Source: Auanema rhodensis
Lineage: Eukaryota; Nematoda; Chromadorea; Rhabditida; Rhabditidae
NCBI GenBank assembly: GCA_964057225.1
Contig: OZ059896.1
Span: 1,984,001-2,048,000, forward strand
Reading direction: 5' to 3'
DNA: 64,000 bases
Part shown: piece by piece, positions 36,199 to 49,989 of the stretch
How the letters are laid out: every line of letters begins with the position of its first letter
How positions within the stretch are numbered: position 1 is the stretch's first letter
Position numbers and translations under genes: made by a program
The notes under the pieces: model-generated
The model's database searches: none
What the model saw: only the letters and a program-made list of their open reading frames with translations
Told to the model about the DNA's origin: nothing

Positions 36199-37602
36199 GA
36201 TCATAACTAATTTTTGTATTAAGCGTTTCTTAATGTAGTATAGTGCATTCGATGTGGATTTTCAAGCTGCGTCGATCTGTGTTATCAGATTTGCGCTAGC
36301 TTAAAAATGCACCGAGATATCAACTGATATAAGTTCACACTTATATCCTCGATTTTCACCCTGAAGAATTAATTTTTTTGTTGAATAACAATGTCCATCG
36401 TCTTTGTCTTGAAAAAAGGAATCTAAAAACATCTACTTTTTGTGAAATTATTTCGAAGTTTTTCGGGAAAATTTTTGTCAAAATGTTTTTGGAAGCAATG
36501 TTGTGTGTACATGGAAACTCAACATACACTAATGCATCATTTTTCAAACGATCATAACTAATTTTTGTATTAAGCGTTTTTTAATGTAGTATAGTACATT
36601 CGATGCGGATTTTTAAGCTGCGTCGATCTGTGTTATCAGATTTGCGCTAGCTTAAAAATGAACCGAGATATCAACTGATATAAGTTCACACCTATATCCT
36701 CGATTTTCACCCTGAAGAATTAATTTTTTCGTTGAATAACATTGTCTATCGTTTTTGCCTTGAAAAAAGGAATCTAAAAACATCTACTTTTTGCTAAATT
36801 ATTTTCAAATTTTTCGAAAAAATTTTTGTCAAAATGTTTTTGGAAGCAATTTTGAGTGTACATGGAAACTCAACATACACTAATGCATCATTTTTCAAAC
36901 GATCATAACTAATTTTTGTATTTAGCTTTTCTCAATGTAGTTCAGTGCATTCGATGCGGATTTTTAAGCTGCGTCGATCTGTACTATCAGATTTGCGCTA
37001 GCTTGAAAATGCACCGAGATATCAACTGATATAAGTTCACACCTATATCCTCGATTTTCACCCTGAAGAATTAATTTTTTCGTTGAATAACATTGTCTAT
37101 CGTTTTTGCCTTGAAAAAAGGAATCTAAAAACATCTACTTTTTGCTAAATTATTTTCAAATTTTTCGAAAAAATTTTTGTCAAAATGTTTTTGGAAGCAA
37201 TTTTGAGTGTACATGGAAACTCAACATACACTAATGCATCATTTTTCAAACGATCATAACTAATTTTTGTATTGAGTGTTTCTCAATGTAGTATAGTGCA
37301 TTCGATGTGGATTTTCAAGCTGCGTCGATCTGTGTTATCAGATTTGCGCTAGCTTAAAAATGCACCGAGATATCAACTGATATAAGTTCACACTTATATC
37401 CTCGATTTTCACCCTGAAGAATTAATTTTTTCGTTGAATAACATTGTCTATCGTTTTTGCCTTGAAAAAAGGAATCTAAAAACATCTACTTTTTGCTAAA
37501 TTATTTTCAAATTTTTCGAAAAAATTTTTGTCAAAATGTTTTTGGAAGCAATTTTGAGTGTACATGGAAACTCAACATACACTAATGCATCATTTTTCAA
37601 AC
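36199..37602. repeat. m100-m103, mixed Zone I monomers
   Basis: m100 has the GTGAAATT form with TATTTCGAAGTTTTTCG, m101 has GCGTTTTTTAATG, and m102-m103 are the TTTAGCTTTTCTC and TTGAGTGTTTCTC forms. No close in-window duplicate of the whole four-monomer run stood out, although each type occurs elsewhere. Confidence 0.7.
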
Positions 37603-39006
37603 GATCATAACTAGTTTTTGAATTGAGTGTTTCTCAATGTAGTATAGTGCATTCGATGTGGATTTTCAAGCTGCGTCGATCTGTGTTATCAGATTTGCGC
37701 TAGCTTAAAAATGCACCGAGATATCAACTGATATAAGTTCACACTTATATCCTCGATTTTCACCCTGAAGAATTAATTTTTTTGTTGAATAACAATGTCC
37801 ATCGTCTTTGTCTTGAAAAAAGGAATCTAAAAACATCTACTTTTTGCTAAATTATTTTCATATTTTTCGAAAAAATTTTTGTCAAAATGTTTTTGGAAGC
37901 AATTTTGAGTGTACATGGAAACTCAACATACACTAATGCATCATTTTTCAAACGATCATAACTAGTTTTTGAATTGAGTGTTTCTCAATGTAGTATAGTG
38001 CATTCGATGTGGATTTTCAAGCTGCGTCGATCTGTGTTATCAGATTTGCGCTAGCTTAAAAATGCACCGAGATATCAACTGATATAAGTTCACACTTATA
38101 TCCTCGATTTTCACCCTGAAGAATTAATTTTTTTGTTGAATAACAATGTCCATCGTCTTTGTCTTGAAAAAAGGAATCTAAAAACATCTACTTTTTGTGA
38201 AATTATTTTCAAATTTTCCGAAAAAATTTTTGTCAAAATGTTTTTGGAAGCAATTTTGAGTGTACATGGAAACTCAACATACACTAATGCATCATTTTTC
38301 AAACGATCATAACTAATTTTTGTATTGAGTGTTTCTCAATGTAGTATAGTGCATTCGATGTGGATTTTCAAGCTGCGTCGATCTGTGTTATCAGATTTGC
38401 GCTAGCTTAAAAATGCACCGAGATATCAACTGATATAAGTTCACACTTATATCCTCGATTTTCACCCTGAAGAATTAATTTTTTCGTTGAATAACATTGT
38501 CCATCGTTTTTGCCTTGAAAAAAGGAATCTAAAAACATCTACTTTTTGCTAAATTATTTTCATATTTTTCGAAAAAATTTTTGTCAAAATGTTTTTGGAA
38601 GCAATTTTGAGTGTACATGGAAACTCAACATACACTAATGCATCATTTTTCAAACGATCATAACTAATTTTTGAATTGAGTGTTTCTCAATGTAGTATAG
38701 TGCATTCGATGTGGATTTTCAAGCTGCGTCGATCTGTGTTATCAGATTTGCGCTAGCTTAAAAATGCACCGAGATATCAACTGATATAAGTTCACACTTA
38801 TATCCTCGATTTTCACCCTGAAGAATTAATTTTTTTGTTGAATAACAATGTCCATCGTCTTTGTCTTGAAAAAAGGAATCTAAAAACATCTACTTTTTGT
38901 GAAATTATTTTCAAATTTTCCGAAAAAATTTTTGTCAAAATGTTTTTGGAAGCAATTTTGAGTGTACATGGAAACTCAACATACACTAATGCATCATTTT
39001 TCAAAC
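37603..39006. repeat. Tandem dimer duplication (2 x 702 bp, m104-m107)
   Basis: m104-m105 and m106-m107 repeat with a 702-bp offset. m104 and m106 share GCTAAATTATTTTCATATT. m105 and m107 share the private TTTTCCGAAAAAA (about 38215 and 38917). m104, m105 and m107 have TTTTTGAATTGAG; m104 and m105 also have CATAACTAGTTTTTG. Confidence 0.84.
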
Positions 39007-39708
39007 GATCATAACTAATTTTTGTTTTAAGCGTTTCTTAATGTAGTATAGTACATTCGATGCGGATTTTTAAGCTGCGTCGATCTGTGTTATCAGATTT
39101 GCGCTAGCTTGAAAATGAACCGAGATATCAACTGATATAAGTTCACACCTATATCCTCGATTTTCAACCTGAAGAATTAATTTTTTCGTTGAATAACATT
39201 GTCTATCGTTTTTGCCTTGAAAAAAGAAATCTAAAAACATCTACTTTTTGCTAAATTATTTTGAAATTTTTCGAAAAAATTTTTGTCAAAATGTTTTTGG
39301 AAGCAATGTTGAGTGTACATGGAAACTCAACATACACTAATGCATCATTTTTCAAACGATCATAACTAATTTTTGTATTAAGCGTTTCTCAATGTAGTAT
39401 AGTGCATTCGATGCGGATTTTTAAGCTGCGCCGATCTGTACTATCAGATTTGCGCTAGCTTAAAAATGCACCGAGATATCAACTGATATAAGTTCACACT
39501 TATATCCTCGATTTTCACCCTGAAGAATTAATTTTTTCGTTGAATAACATTGTCCATCGTTTTTGCCTTGAAAAAAGAAATCTAAAAACATCTACTTTTT
39601 GCTAAATTATTTTGAAATTTTTCGAAAAAATTTTTGTCAAAATGTTTTTGGAAGCAATTTTGAGTGTACATGGAAACTCAACATACACTAATGCATCATT
39701 TTTCAAAC
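39007..39708. repeat. m108-m109, recurrence of the X-Y monomer pair
   Basis: m108 is the AATGAACCGAG, CACCTAT, TTCAACCTG type (X). m109 is the TTAAGCG, TGTACTATC, TTGTCC type (Y). The same X-Y order, followed by a TTTAGC type (Z), occurs at m10-m12, m32-m34, m53-m55, m76-m78, m82-m84 and m93-m95. m108 has TTTTTGTTTTAAGCG and m109 has CTGCGCCGATC as private changes. Confidence 0.82.
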
Positions 39709-41814
39709 GATCATAACTAATTTTTGTATTTAGCTTTTCTCAATGTAGTTCAGTGCATTCGATGCGGATTTTTAAGCTGCGTCGATCTGTACTATCAGAT
39801 TTGCGCTAGCTTGAAAATGCACCGAGATATCAACTGATATAAGTTCACACCTATATCCTCGATTTTCACCCTGAAGAATTAATTTTTTCGTTGAATAACA
39901 TTGTCTATCGTTTTTGCCTTGAAAAAAGAAATCTAAAAACATCTACTTTTTGCTAAATTATTTTCAAATTTTTCGAAAAAATTTTTGTCAAAATGTTTTT
40001 GGAAGCAATTTTGAGTGTACATGGAAACTCAACATACACTAATGCATCATTTTTCAAACGATCATAACTAATTTTTGTATTTAGCTTTTCTCAATGTAGT
40101 TCAGTGCATTCGATGCGGATTTTTAAGCTGCGTCGATCTGTACTATCAGATTTGCGCTAGCTTGAAAATGCACCGAGATATCAACTGATATAAGTTCACA
40201 CCTATATCCTCGATTTTCACCCTGAAGAATTAATTTTTTCGTTGAATAACATTGTCTATCGTTTTTGCCTTGAAAAAAGGAATCTAAAAACATCTACTTT
40301 TTGCTAAATTATTTTCAAATTTTTCGAAAAAATTTTTGTCAAAATGTTTTTGGAAGCAATTTTGAGTGTACATGGAAACTCAACATACACTAATGCATCA
40401 TTTTTCAAACGATCATAACTAATTTTTGTATTGAGTGTTTCTCAATGTAGTATAGTGCATTCGATGTGGATTTTCAAGCTGCGTCGATCTGTGTTATCAG
40501 ATTTGCGCTAGCTTAAAAATGCACCGAGATATCAACTGATATAAGTTCACACTTATATCCTCGATTTTCACCCTGAAGAATTAATTTTTTTGTTGAATAA
40601 CAATGTCCATCGTCTTTGTCTTGAAAAAAGGAATCTAAAAACATCTACTTTTTGTGAAATTATTTTGAAATTTTTCGGGAAAATTTTTGTCAAAATGTTT
40701 TTGGAAGCAATGTTGTGTGTACATGGAAACTCAACATACAGTAATGCATCATTTTTCAAACAATCATAACTAATTTTTGTATTAAGCGTTTCTTAATGTA
40801 GTATAGTGCATTCGATGTGGATTTTCAAGCTGCGTCGATCTGTACTATCAGATTTGCGCTAGCTTGAAAATGCACCGAGATATCAACTGATATAAGTTCA
40901 CACCTATATCCTCGATTTTCACCCTGAAGAATTAATTTTTTCGTTGAATAACATTGTCTATCGTTTTTGCCTTGAAAAAAGAAATCTAAAAACATCTACT
41001 TTTTGCTAAATTATTTTCAAATTTTTCGAAAAAATTTTTGTCAAAATGTTTTTGGAAGCAATTTTGAGTGTACATGGAAACTCAACATACACTAATGCAT
41101 CATTTTTCAAACGATCATAACTAATTTTTGTATTTAGCTTTTCTCAATGTAGTTCAGTGCATTCGATGCGGATTTTTAAGCTGCGTCGATCTGTACTATC
41201 AGATTTGCGCTAGCTTGAAAATGCACCGAGATATCAACTGATATAAGTTCACACCTATATCCTCGATTTTCACCCTGAAGAATTAATTTTTTCGTTGAAT
41301 AACATTGTCTATCGTTTTTGCCTTGAAAAAAGGAATCTAAAAACATCTACTTTTTGCTAAATTATTTTCAAATTTTTCGAAAAAATTTTTGTCAAAATGT
41401 TTTTGGAAGCAATTTTGAGTGTACATGGAAACTCAACATACACTAATGCATCATTTTTCAAACGATCATAACTAATTTTTGTATTGAGTGTTTCTCAATG
41501 TAGTATAGTGCATTCGATGTGGATTTTCAAGCTGCGTCGATCTGTGTTATCAGATTTGCGCTAGCTTAAAAATGCACCGAGATATCAACTGATATAAGTT
41601 CACACTTATATCCTCGATTTTCACCCTGAAGAATTAATTTTTTTGTTGAATAACAATGTCCATCGTCTTTGTCTTGAAAAAAGGAATCTAAAAACATCTA
41701 CTTTTTGTGAAATTATTTTGAAATTTTTCGGGAAAATTTTTGTCAAAATGTTTTTGGAAGCAATGTTGTGTGTACATGGAAACTCAACATACAGTAATGC
41801 ATCATTTTTCAAAC
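39709..41814. repeat. Tandem trimer duplication (2 x 1053 bp, m110-m115)
   Basis: m110-m112 and m113-m115 repeat at 1053 bp. The private variant CATACAGTAATGC occurs only in m112 (about 40736) and m115 (about 41789). m113 is a hybrid whose left part is of TTAAGCGTTTCTT and GTGGATTTTC type and whose right part matches m110. This marks the crossover that produced the duplication. Confidence 0.87.
40762..41112. repeat. m113, recombinant monomer with breakpoint in the stem-loop
   Basis: The left arm of the 51-bp inverted repeat is ATTTTCAAGCT (40821-40831) and the right arm is AGCTTGAAAAT. Elsewhere in Zone I, TTTTC is accompanied by CTTAAAA, and CTTGAAAA by TTTTTAAG. The type switches between 40826 and 40844, inside the inverted repeat. 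The recombination happens to restore a perfect C-G pair in the stem. Confidence 0.82.
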
Positions 41815-42867
41815 GATCATAACTAATTTTTGTATTAAGCGTTTCTTAATGTAGTATAGTGCATTCGATGTGGATTTTCAAGCTGCGTCGATCTGTGTTA
41901 TCAGATTTGCGCTAGCTTAAAAATGCACCGAGATATCAACTGATATAAGTTCACACTTATATCCTCGATTTTCACCCTGAAGAATTAATTTTTTTGTTGA
42001 ATAACAATGTCCATCGTCTTTGTCTTGAAAAAAGGAATCTAAAAACATCTACTTTTTGTGAAATTATTTTGAAATTTTTCGGGAAAATTTTTGTCAAAAT
42101 GTTTTTGGAAGCAATGTTGTGTGTACATGGAAACTCAACATACACTAATGCATCATTTTTCAAACGATCATAACTAATTTTTGTATTAAGCGTTTCTTAA
42201 TGTAGTATAGTACATTCGATGCGGATTTTTAAGCTGCGTCGATCTGTGTTATCAGATTTGCGCTAGCTTAAAAATGAACCGAGATATCAACTGATATAAG
42301 TTCACACCTATATCCTCGATTTTCACCCTGAAGAATTAATTTTTTCGTTGAATAACATTGTCTATCGTTTTTGCCTTGAAAAAAGGAATCTAAAAACATC
42401 TACTTTTTGCTAAATTATTTTCAAATTTTTCGAAAAAATTTTTGTCAAAATGTTTTTGGAAGCAATTTTGAGTGTACATGGAAACTCAACATACACTAAT
42501 GCATCATTTTTCAAACGATCATAACTAATTTTTGTATTGAGTGTTTCTCAATGTAGTATAGTGCATTCGATGTGGATTTTCAAGCTGCGTCGATCTGTGT
42601 TATCAGATTTGCGCTAGCTTAAAAATGCACCGAGATATCAACTGATATAAGTTCACACTTATATCCTCGATTTTCACCCTGAAGAATTAATTTTTTTGTT
42701 GAATAACAATGTCCATCGTCTTTGTCTTGAAAAAAGGAATCTAAAAACATCTACTTTCTGTGAAATTATTTTGAAATTTTTCGGGAAAATTTTTGTCAAA
42801 ATGTTTTTGGAAGCAATGTTGTGTGTACATGGAAACTCAACATACACTAATGCATCATTTTTCAAAC
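41815..42867. repeat. m116-m118, last Zone I monomers
   Basis: m116 and m118 are the GTGAAATT, GTTGTGTGTAC type and m117 is the AATGAACCGAG, CACCTAT type. m118 has a private TACTTTCTGTG. The order resembles m65-m66 and m25-m26. After m118 the diagnostic variants change. Confidence 0.75.
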
Positions 42868-44622
42868 GATCATAACTAATTTTTGTATTGAGCGTTTCTT
42901 AATGTAGTATAGTACATTCGATGCGGATTTTTAAGCTGCGTCGATCTGTGTTATCAGATTTGCGCTAGCTTAAAAATGAACCGAGATATCAACTAATATA
43001 GGTTCACACTTATATCCTCGATTTTCACCCTGAAGACTTAATTTTTTCGTTGAATAACATTGTCCATCGTCTTTGTCTTAAAAAAAGGAATCTAAAAACA
43101 TCTACTTTTTGTGAAATTATTTTGAAATTTTTCGGGAAAATTTTTGTCAAAATGTTTTTGGAAGCAATGTTGAGTGTACATGGAAACTCAACATACACTA
43201 ATGCATCATTTTTCAAACGATCATAACTAATTTTTGTATTGAGCGTTTCTCCATGTAGTATAGTGCATTCGATGCGGATTTTTAAGCTGCGTCGATCTGT
43301 GTTATCAGATTTGCGCTAGCTTGAAAATGCACCGAGATATCAACTGATATAAGTTCACACCTATATCCTCGATTTTCACCCTGAAGAATTAATTTTTTCG
43401 TTGAATAACATTGTCTATCGTTTTTGCCTTGAAAAAAGGAATCTAAAAACATCTACTTTTTGTGAAATTATTTTGAAATTTTTCGGGAAAATTTTTGTCA
43501 AAATGTTTTTGGAAGCAATGTTGTGTGTACATGGAAACTCAACATACACTAATGCATCATTTTTCAAACGATCATAACTAATTTTTGTATTGAGCGCTTC
43601 TTAATGTAGTATAGTACATTCGATGCGGATTTTTAAGCTGCGTCGATCTGTGTTATCAGATTTGCGCTAGCTTAAAAATGAACCGAGATATCAACTGATA
43701 TAGGTTCACACTTATATCCTCGATTTTCACCCTGAAGATTTAATTTTTTCGTTGAATAACATTGTCCATCGTCTTTGTCTTGAAAAAAGGAATCTAAAAA
43801 CATCTACTTTTTGTGAAATTATTTTGAAATTTTTCGGGAAAATTTTTGTCAAAATGTTTTTGGAAGCAATGTTGAGTGTACATGGAAACTAAACATACAC
43901 TAATGCATCATTTTTCAAACGATCATAACTAATTTTTGTATTGAGTGTTTCTCAATGTAGTATAGTGCATTCGATGTGGATTTTCAAGCTGCGTCGATCT
44001 GTGTTATCAGATTTGCGCTAGCTTAAAAATGCACCGAGATATCAACTGATATAGGTTCACACTTATATCCTCGATTTTCACCCTGAAGATTTAATTTTTT
44101 TGTTGAATAACAATGTCCATCGTCTTTGTCTTGAAAAAAGGAATCTAAAAACATCTACTTTTTGTGAAATTATTTTGAAATTTTTCGGGAAAATTTTTGT
44201 CAAAATGTTTTTGGAAGCAATGTTGTGTGTACATGGAAACTCAACATACACTAATGCATCATTTTTCAAACGATCATAACTAATTTTTGTATTGAGTGTT
44301 TCCCAATGTAGTATAGTGCATTCGATGCGGATTTTTAAGCTGCGTCGATCTGTGTTATCAGATTTGCGCTAGCTTAAAAATGAACCGAGATATCAACTGA
44401 TATAGGTTCACACTTATATCCTCGATTTTCACCCTGAAGATTTAATTTTTTCGTTGAATAACATTGTCCATCGTCTTTGTCTTGAAAAAAGGAATCTAAA
44501 AACATCTACTTTTTGTGAAATTATTTTGAAATTTTTCGGGAAAATTTTTGTCAAAATGTTTTTGGAAGCAATGTTGAGTGTACATGGAAACTCAACATAC
44601 ACTAATGCATCATTTTTCAAAC
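42868..44622. repeat. m119-m123, transition monomers
   Basis: m119 has GAAGACTTAA and GTCTTAAAAAAAGG, m120 is mixed Zone I and II, m121 has GAGCGCTTCTT and GAAACTAAACATAC, m122 has TTGAGTGTTTCTC with GAAGATTTAA, and m123 has TTTCCCAATG with AATGAACC. Zone I-like left halves are combined with Zone II-like right halves, as expected if the zones recombined at their border. Confidence 0.75.
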
Positions 44623-45802
44623 GATCATAACTAATTTTTGTATTGAGCGTTTCTCCATGTAGTATAGTGCATTCGATGCGGATTTTTAAGCTGCGTCGAT
44701 CTGTGTTATCAGATTTGCGCTAGCTTGAAAATGCACCGAGATATCAACTGATATAGGTTCACACTTATATCCTCGATTTTCACCGTGAAGAATTAATTTT
44801 TTTGTTGAATAACAATGTCCATCGTCTTTGTCTTGAAAAAAGGAATCTAAAAACATCTACTTTTTGTGAAATTATTTTGAAATTTTTCGGGAAACTTTTT
44901 GTCAAAATGTTTTTGGAAGCAATGTTGAGTGTACATGGAAACTCAACATACACTAATGCATCATTTTTCAAACGATCATAACTAATTTTTGTATTGAGCG
45001 TTTCTTAATGTAGTATAGTGCATTCGATGCGGATTTTTAAGCTGGGTCGATCTGTGTTATCAGATTTGCGCTACCTTAAAAATACACCGAGATATCAACT
45101 GATATAAGTTCACACTTATATCCTCGATTTTCACCCTGAAGAATTAATTTTTTTGTTGAATAACAATGTCCATCGTCTTTGTCTTGAAAAAAGGAATCTA
45201 AAAACATCTACTTTTTGTGAAATTATTTTGAAATTTTTCGGGAAACTTTTTGTCAAAATGTTTTTGGAAGCAATGTTGAGTGTACATGGAAACTCAACAT
45301 ACACTAATGCATCATTTTTCAAACGATCATAACTAATTTTTGTATTGAGCGTTGCTTAATGTAGTATAGTGCATTCGATGCGGATTTTTAAGCTGCGTCG
45401 ATCTGTGTTATCAGATTTGCGCTAGCTTAAAAATGCACCGAGATATCAACTGATATAGGTTCACACTTATATCCTCGATTTTCACCGTGAAGAATTAATT
45501 TTTTTGTTGAATGACAATGTCCATCGTCTTTGTCTTGAAAAAAGAAATCTAAAAACATCTACTTTTTGTAAAATTATTTTGAAATTTTTCGGGAAAATTT
45601 TTGTCAAAATGTTTTTGGAAGCAATGTTGTGTGTACATGGAAACTCAACATACACTAATGCATCATTTTTCAAACGATCATAACTAATTTTTGTATTGAG
45701 CGTTTCTTAATGTAGTATAGTGCATTCGATGCGGATTGTTAAGCTGCGTCGATCTGTGTTATCAGATTTGCGCTAGCTTAAAAATGAACCGAGATCTCAA
45801 CT

Positions 45803-48607
45803 GATATAGGTTCACACTTATATCCTCGATTTTCACCGTGAAGAATTAATTTTTTTGTTGAATGACACTGTCCATCGTCTTTGTCTTGAAAAAAGGAATC
45901 TAAAAACATCTACTTTTTGTAAATTTATTCTGAAATTTTTCGGGAAAATGTTTGTCAAAATGTTTTTGGAAGCAATGTTGAGTGTACATGGAAACTCAAC
46001 ATACACTAATGCATCATTTTTCAAACAATCATAACTAATTTTTGTATTGAGCGTTTCTTAATGTAATATAGTACATTCGATGCGGATTTTTAAGCTGGGT
46101 CGATCTGTGTTATCAGATTTGCGCTACCTTAAAAATACACCGAGATATCAACTGATATAAGTTCACACTTATATCCTCGATTTTCACCCTGAAGAATTAA
46201 TTTTTTTGTTGAATAACAATGTCCATCGTCTTTGTCTTGAAAAAAGGAATCTAAAAACATCTACTTTTTGTGAAATTATTTTGAAATTTTTCGGGAAAAT
46301 TTTTGTCAAAATGTTTTTGGAAGCATTGTTGAGTGTACATGGAAACTCAACATACACTAATGCATCATTTTTCAAACGATCATAACTAATTTTTGTATTG
46401 AGCGTTTCTCCATGTAGTATAGTGCATTCGATGCGGATTTTTAAGCTGCGTCGATCTGTGTTATCAGATTTGCGCTAGCTTGAAAATGCACCGAGATATC
46501 AACTGATATAGGTTCACACTTATATCCTCGATTTTCACCGTGAAGAATTAATTTTTTTGTTGAATAACAATGTCCATCGTCTTTGTCTTGAAAAAAGGAA
46601 TCTAAAAACATCTACTTTTTGTGAAATTATTTTGAAATTTTTCGGGAAAATTTTTGTCAAAATGTTTCTGGAAGCAATGTTGAGTGTACATGGAAACTCA
46701 ACATACACTAATGCATCATTTTTCAAACGATCATAACTAATTTTTGTATTGAGTGTTTTCCAATGTAGTATAGTGCATTCGATGTGGATTTTTAAGCTGC
46801 GTCGATCTGTGTTATCAGATTTGCGCTAGCTTAAAAATGCACCGAGATATCAACTGATATAAGTTCACACTTATATCCTCGATTTTCACCCTGAAGAATT
46901 AATTTTTTTGTTGAATAACAATGTCCATCGTCTTTGTCTTGAAAAAAGGAATCTAAAAACATCTACTTTTTGTGAAATTATTTTGAAATTTTTCGGGAAA
47001 ATTTTTGTCAAAATGTTTTTGGAAGCAATGTTGAGTGTACATGGAAACTCAACATACACTAATGCATCATTTTTCAAACGATCATAACTAATTTTTGTAT
47101 TGAGTGTTTCCCAATGTAGTATAGTGCATTCGATGTGGATTTTTAAGCTGCGTCGATCTGTGTTATCAGATTTGCGCTAGCTTAAAAATGCACCGAGATA
47201 TCAACTGATATAGGTTCACACTTATATCCTCGATTTTCACCGTGAAGAATTAATTTTTTTGTTGAATGACACTGTCCATCGTCTTTGTCTTGAAAAAAGG
47301 AATCTAAAAACATCTACTTTTTGTAAATTTATTCTGAAATTTTTCGGGAAAATGTTTGTCAAAATGTTTTTGGAAGCAATGTTGAGTGTACATGGAAACT
47401 CAACATACACTAATGCATCATTTTTCAAACAATCATAACTAATTTTTGTATTGAGCGTTTCTTAATGTAATATAGTACATTCGATGCGGATTTTTAAGCT
47501 GGGTCGATCTGTGTTATCAGATTTGCGCTACCTTAAAAATACACCGAGATATCAACTGATATAAGTTCACACTTATATCCTCGATTTTCACCCTGAAGAA
47601 TTAATTTTTTTGTTGAATAACAATGTCCATCGTCTTTGTCTTGAAAAAAGGAATCTAAAAACATCTACTTTTTGTGAAATTATTTTGAAATTTTTCGGGA
47701 AAATTTTTGTCAAAATGTTTTTGGAAGCATTGTTGAGTGTACATGGAAACTCAACATACACTAATGCATCATTTTTCAAACGATCATAACTAATTTTTGT
47801 ATTGAGCGTTTCTCCATGTAGTATAGTGCATTCGATGCGGATTTTTAAGCTGCGTCGATCTGTGTTATCAGATTTGCGCTAGCTTGAAAATGCACCGAGA
47901 TATCAACTGATATAGGTTCACACTTATATCCTCGATTTTCACCGTGAAGAATTAATTTTTTTGTTGAATAACAATGTCCATCGTCTTTGTCTTGAAAAAA
48001 GGAATCTAAAAACATCTACTTTTTGTGAAATTATTTTGAAATTTTTCGGGAAAATTTTTGTCAAAATGTTTCTGGAAGCAATGTTGAGTGTACATGGAAA
48101 CTCAACATACACTAATGCATCATTTTTCAAACGATCATAACTAATTTTTGTATTGAGTGTTTTCCAATGTAGTATAGTGCATTCGATGTGGATTTTTAAG
48201 CTGCGTCGATCTGTGTTATCAGATTTGCGCTAGCTTAAAAATGCACCGAGATATCAACTGATATAAGTTCACACTTATATCCTCGATTTTCACCCTGAAG
48301 AATTAATTTTTTTGTTGAATAACAATGTCCATCGTCTTTGTCTTGAAAAAAGGAATCTAAAAACATCTACTTTTTGTGAAATTATTTTGAAATTTTTCGG
48401 GAAAATTTTTGTCAAAATGTTTTTGGAAGCAATGTTGAGTGTACATGGAAACTCAACATACACTAATGCATCATTTTTCAAACGATCATAACTAATTTTT
48501 GTATTGAGTGTTTCCCAATGTAGTATAGTGCATTCGATGTGGATTTTTAAGCTGCGTCGATCTGTGTTATCAGATTTGCGCTAGCTTAAAAATGCACCGA
48601 GATATCA
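45803..48607. repeat. Tandem 4-monomer duplication (2 x 1404 bp)
   Basis: The block from mid-m127 to mid-m131 repeats from mid-m131 to mid-m135 at an exact offset of 1404 bp. Shared private markers are TTGAATGACACTG (about 45857 and 47261), TAATATAGTAC (about 46063 and 47467), AAATGTTTCTGG (about 46661 and 48065) and GAGTGTTTTCC. m131 is the hybrid: its left part matches m135 and its right part matches m127. The switch is between about 47191 and 47212. Confidence 0.88.
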
Positions 48608-49887
48608 ACTGATATAAGTTCACACTTATATCCTCGATTTTCACCCTGAAGAATTAATTTTTTTGTTGAATAACAATGTCCATCGTCTTTGTCTTGAAAA
48701 AAGGAATCTAAAAACATCTACTTTTTGTGAAATTATTTTGAAATTTTTCGGGAAAATTTTTGTCAAAATGTTTTTGGAAGCAATGTTGAGTGTACATGGA
48801 AACTCAACATACACTAATGCATCATTTTTCAAACGATCATAACTAATTTTTGTATTGAGTGTTTCCCAATGTAGTATAGTGCATTCGATGTGGATTTTTA
48901 AGCTGCGTCGATCTGTGTTATCAGATTTGCGCTAGCTTAAAAATGCACCGAGATATCAACTGATATAAGTTCACACTTATATCCTCGATTTTCACCCTGA
49001 AGAATTAATTTTTTTGTTGAATAACAATGTCCATCGTCTTTGTCTTGAAAAAAGGAATCTAAAAACATCTACTTTTTGTGAAATTATTCTGAAATTTTTC
49101 GGGAAAATTTTTGTCAAAATGTTTTTGGAAGCAATGTTGAGTGTACATGGAAACTCAACATACACTAATGCATCATTTTTCAAACGATCATAACTAATTT
49201 TTGTATTGAGTGTTTCCCAATGTAGTATGGTGCATTCGATGTGGATTTTTAAGCTGCGTCGATCTGTGTTATCAGATTTGCGCTAGCTTAAAAATGCACC
49301 GAGATATCAACTGATATAAGTTCACACTTATATCCTCGATTTTCACCCTGAAGAATTAATTTTTTTGTTGAATAACAATGTCCATCGTCTTTGTCTTGAA
49401 AAAAGGAATCTAAAAACATCTACTTTTTGTGAAATTATTTTGAAATTTTTCGGGAAAATTTTTGTCAAAATGTTTTTGGAAGCAATGTTGAGTGTACATG
49501 GAAACTCAACATACACTAATGCATCATTTTTCAAACGATCATAACTAATTTTTGTATTGAGTGTTTCCCGATGTAGTATAGTGCATTCGATGTGGATTTT
49601 TAAGCTGCGTCGATCTGTGTTATCAGATTTGCGCTAGCTTAAAAATGCACCGAGATATCAACTGATATAAGTTCACACTTATATCCTCGATTTTCACCCT
49701 GAAGAATTAATTTTTTTGTTGAATAACAATGTCCATCGTCTTTGTCTTGAAAAAAGGAATCTAAAAACATCTACTTTTTGTGAAATTATTTTGAAATTTT
49801 TCGGGAAAATTTTTGTCAAAATGTTTTTGGAAGCAATGTTGAGTGTACATGGAAACTCAACATACACTAATGCATCATTTTTCAAAC
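48133..49887. repeat. Run of near-identical monomers (m134-m138)
   Basis: Five successive monomers of one type (CCAATG or CCGATG, CGATGTGGATTTTTAAG, GTGAAATT, GTTGAGTG) differ from each other at only a few sites, for example TTATTCTGAAAT in m136, AGTATGGTGC in m137 and TTTCCCGATG in m138. This is recent amplification one monomer at a time. Similar monomers recur at m162-m163 and at m177-m179. Confidence 0.85.
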
Positions 49888-49989
49888 GATCATAACTAAT
49901 TTTTGTATTGAGCGTTTCTCCATGTAGTATAATGCATTCGATGCGGATTTTTAAGCTGCGTCGATCTGTGTTATCAGATTTGCGCTAGC

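Noticed and set aside
40821-40871. Compensatory mutation preserving the stem-loop in m113
   Set aside because: Flanking diagnostic sites show the left and right halves come from two different subtypes, so recombination explains the C-G pair without selection.
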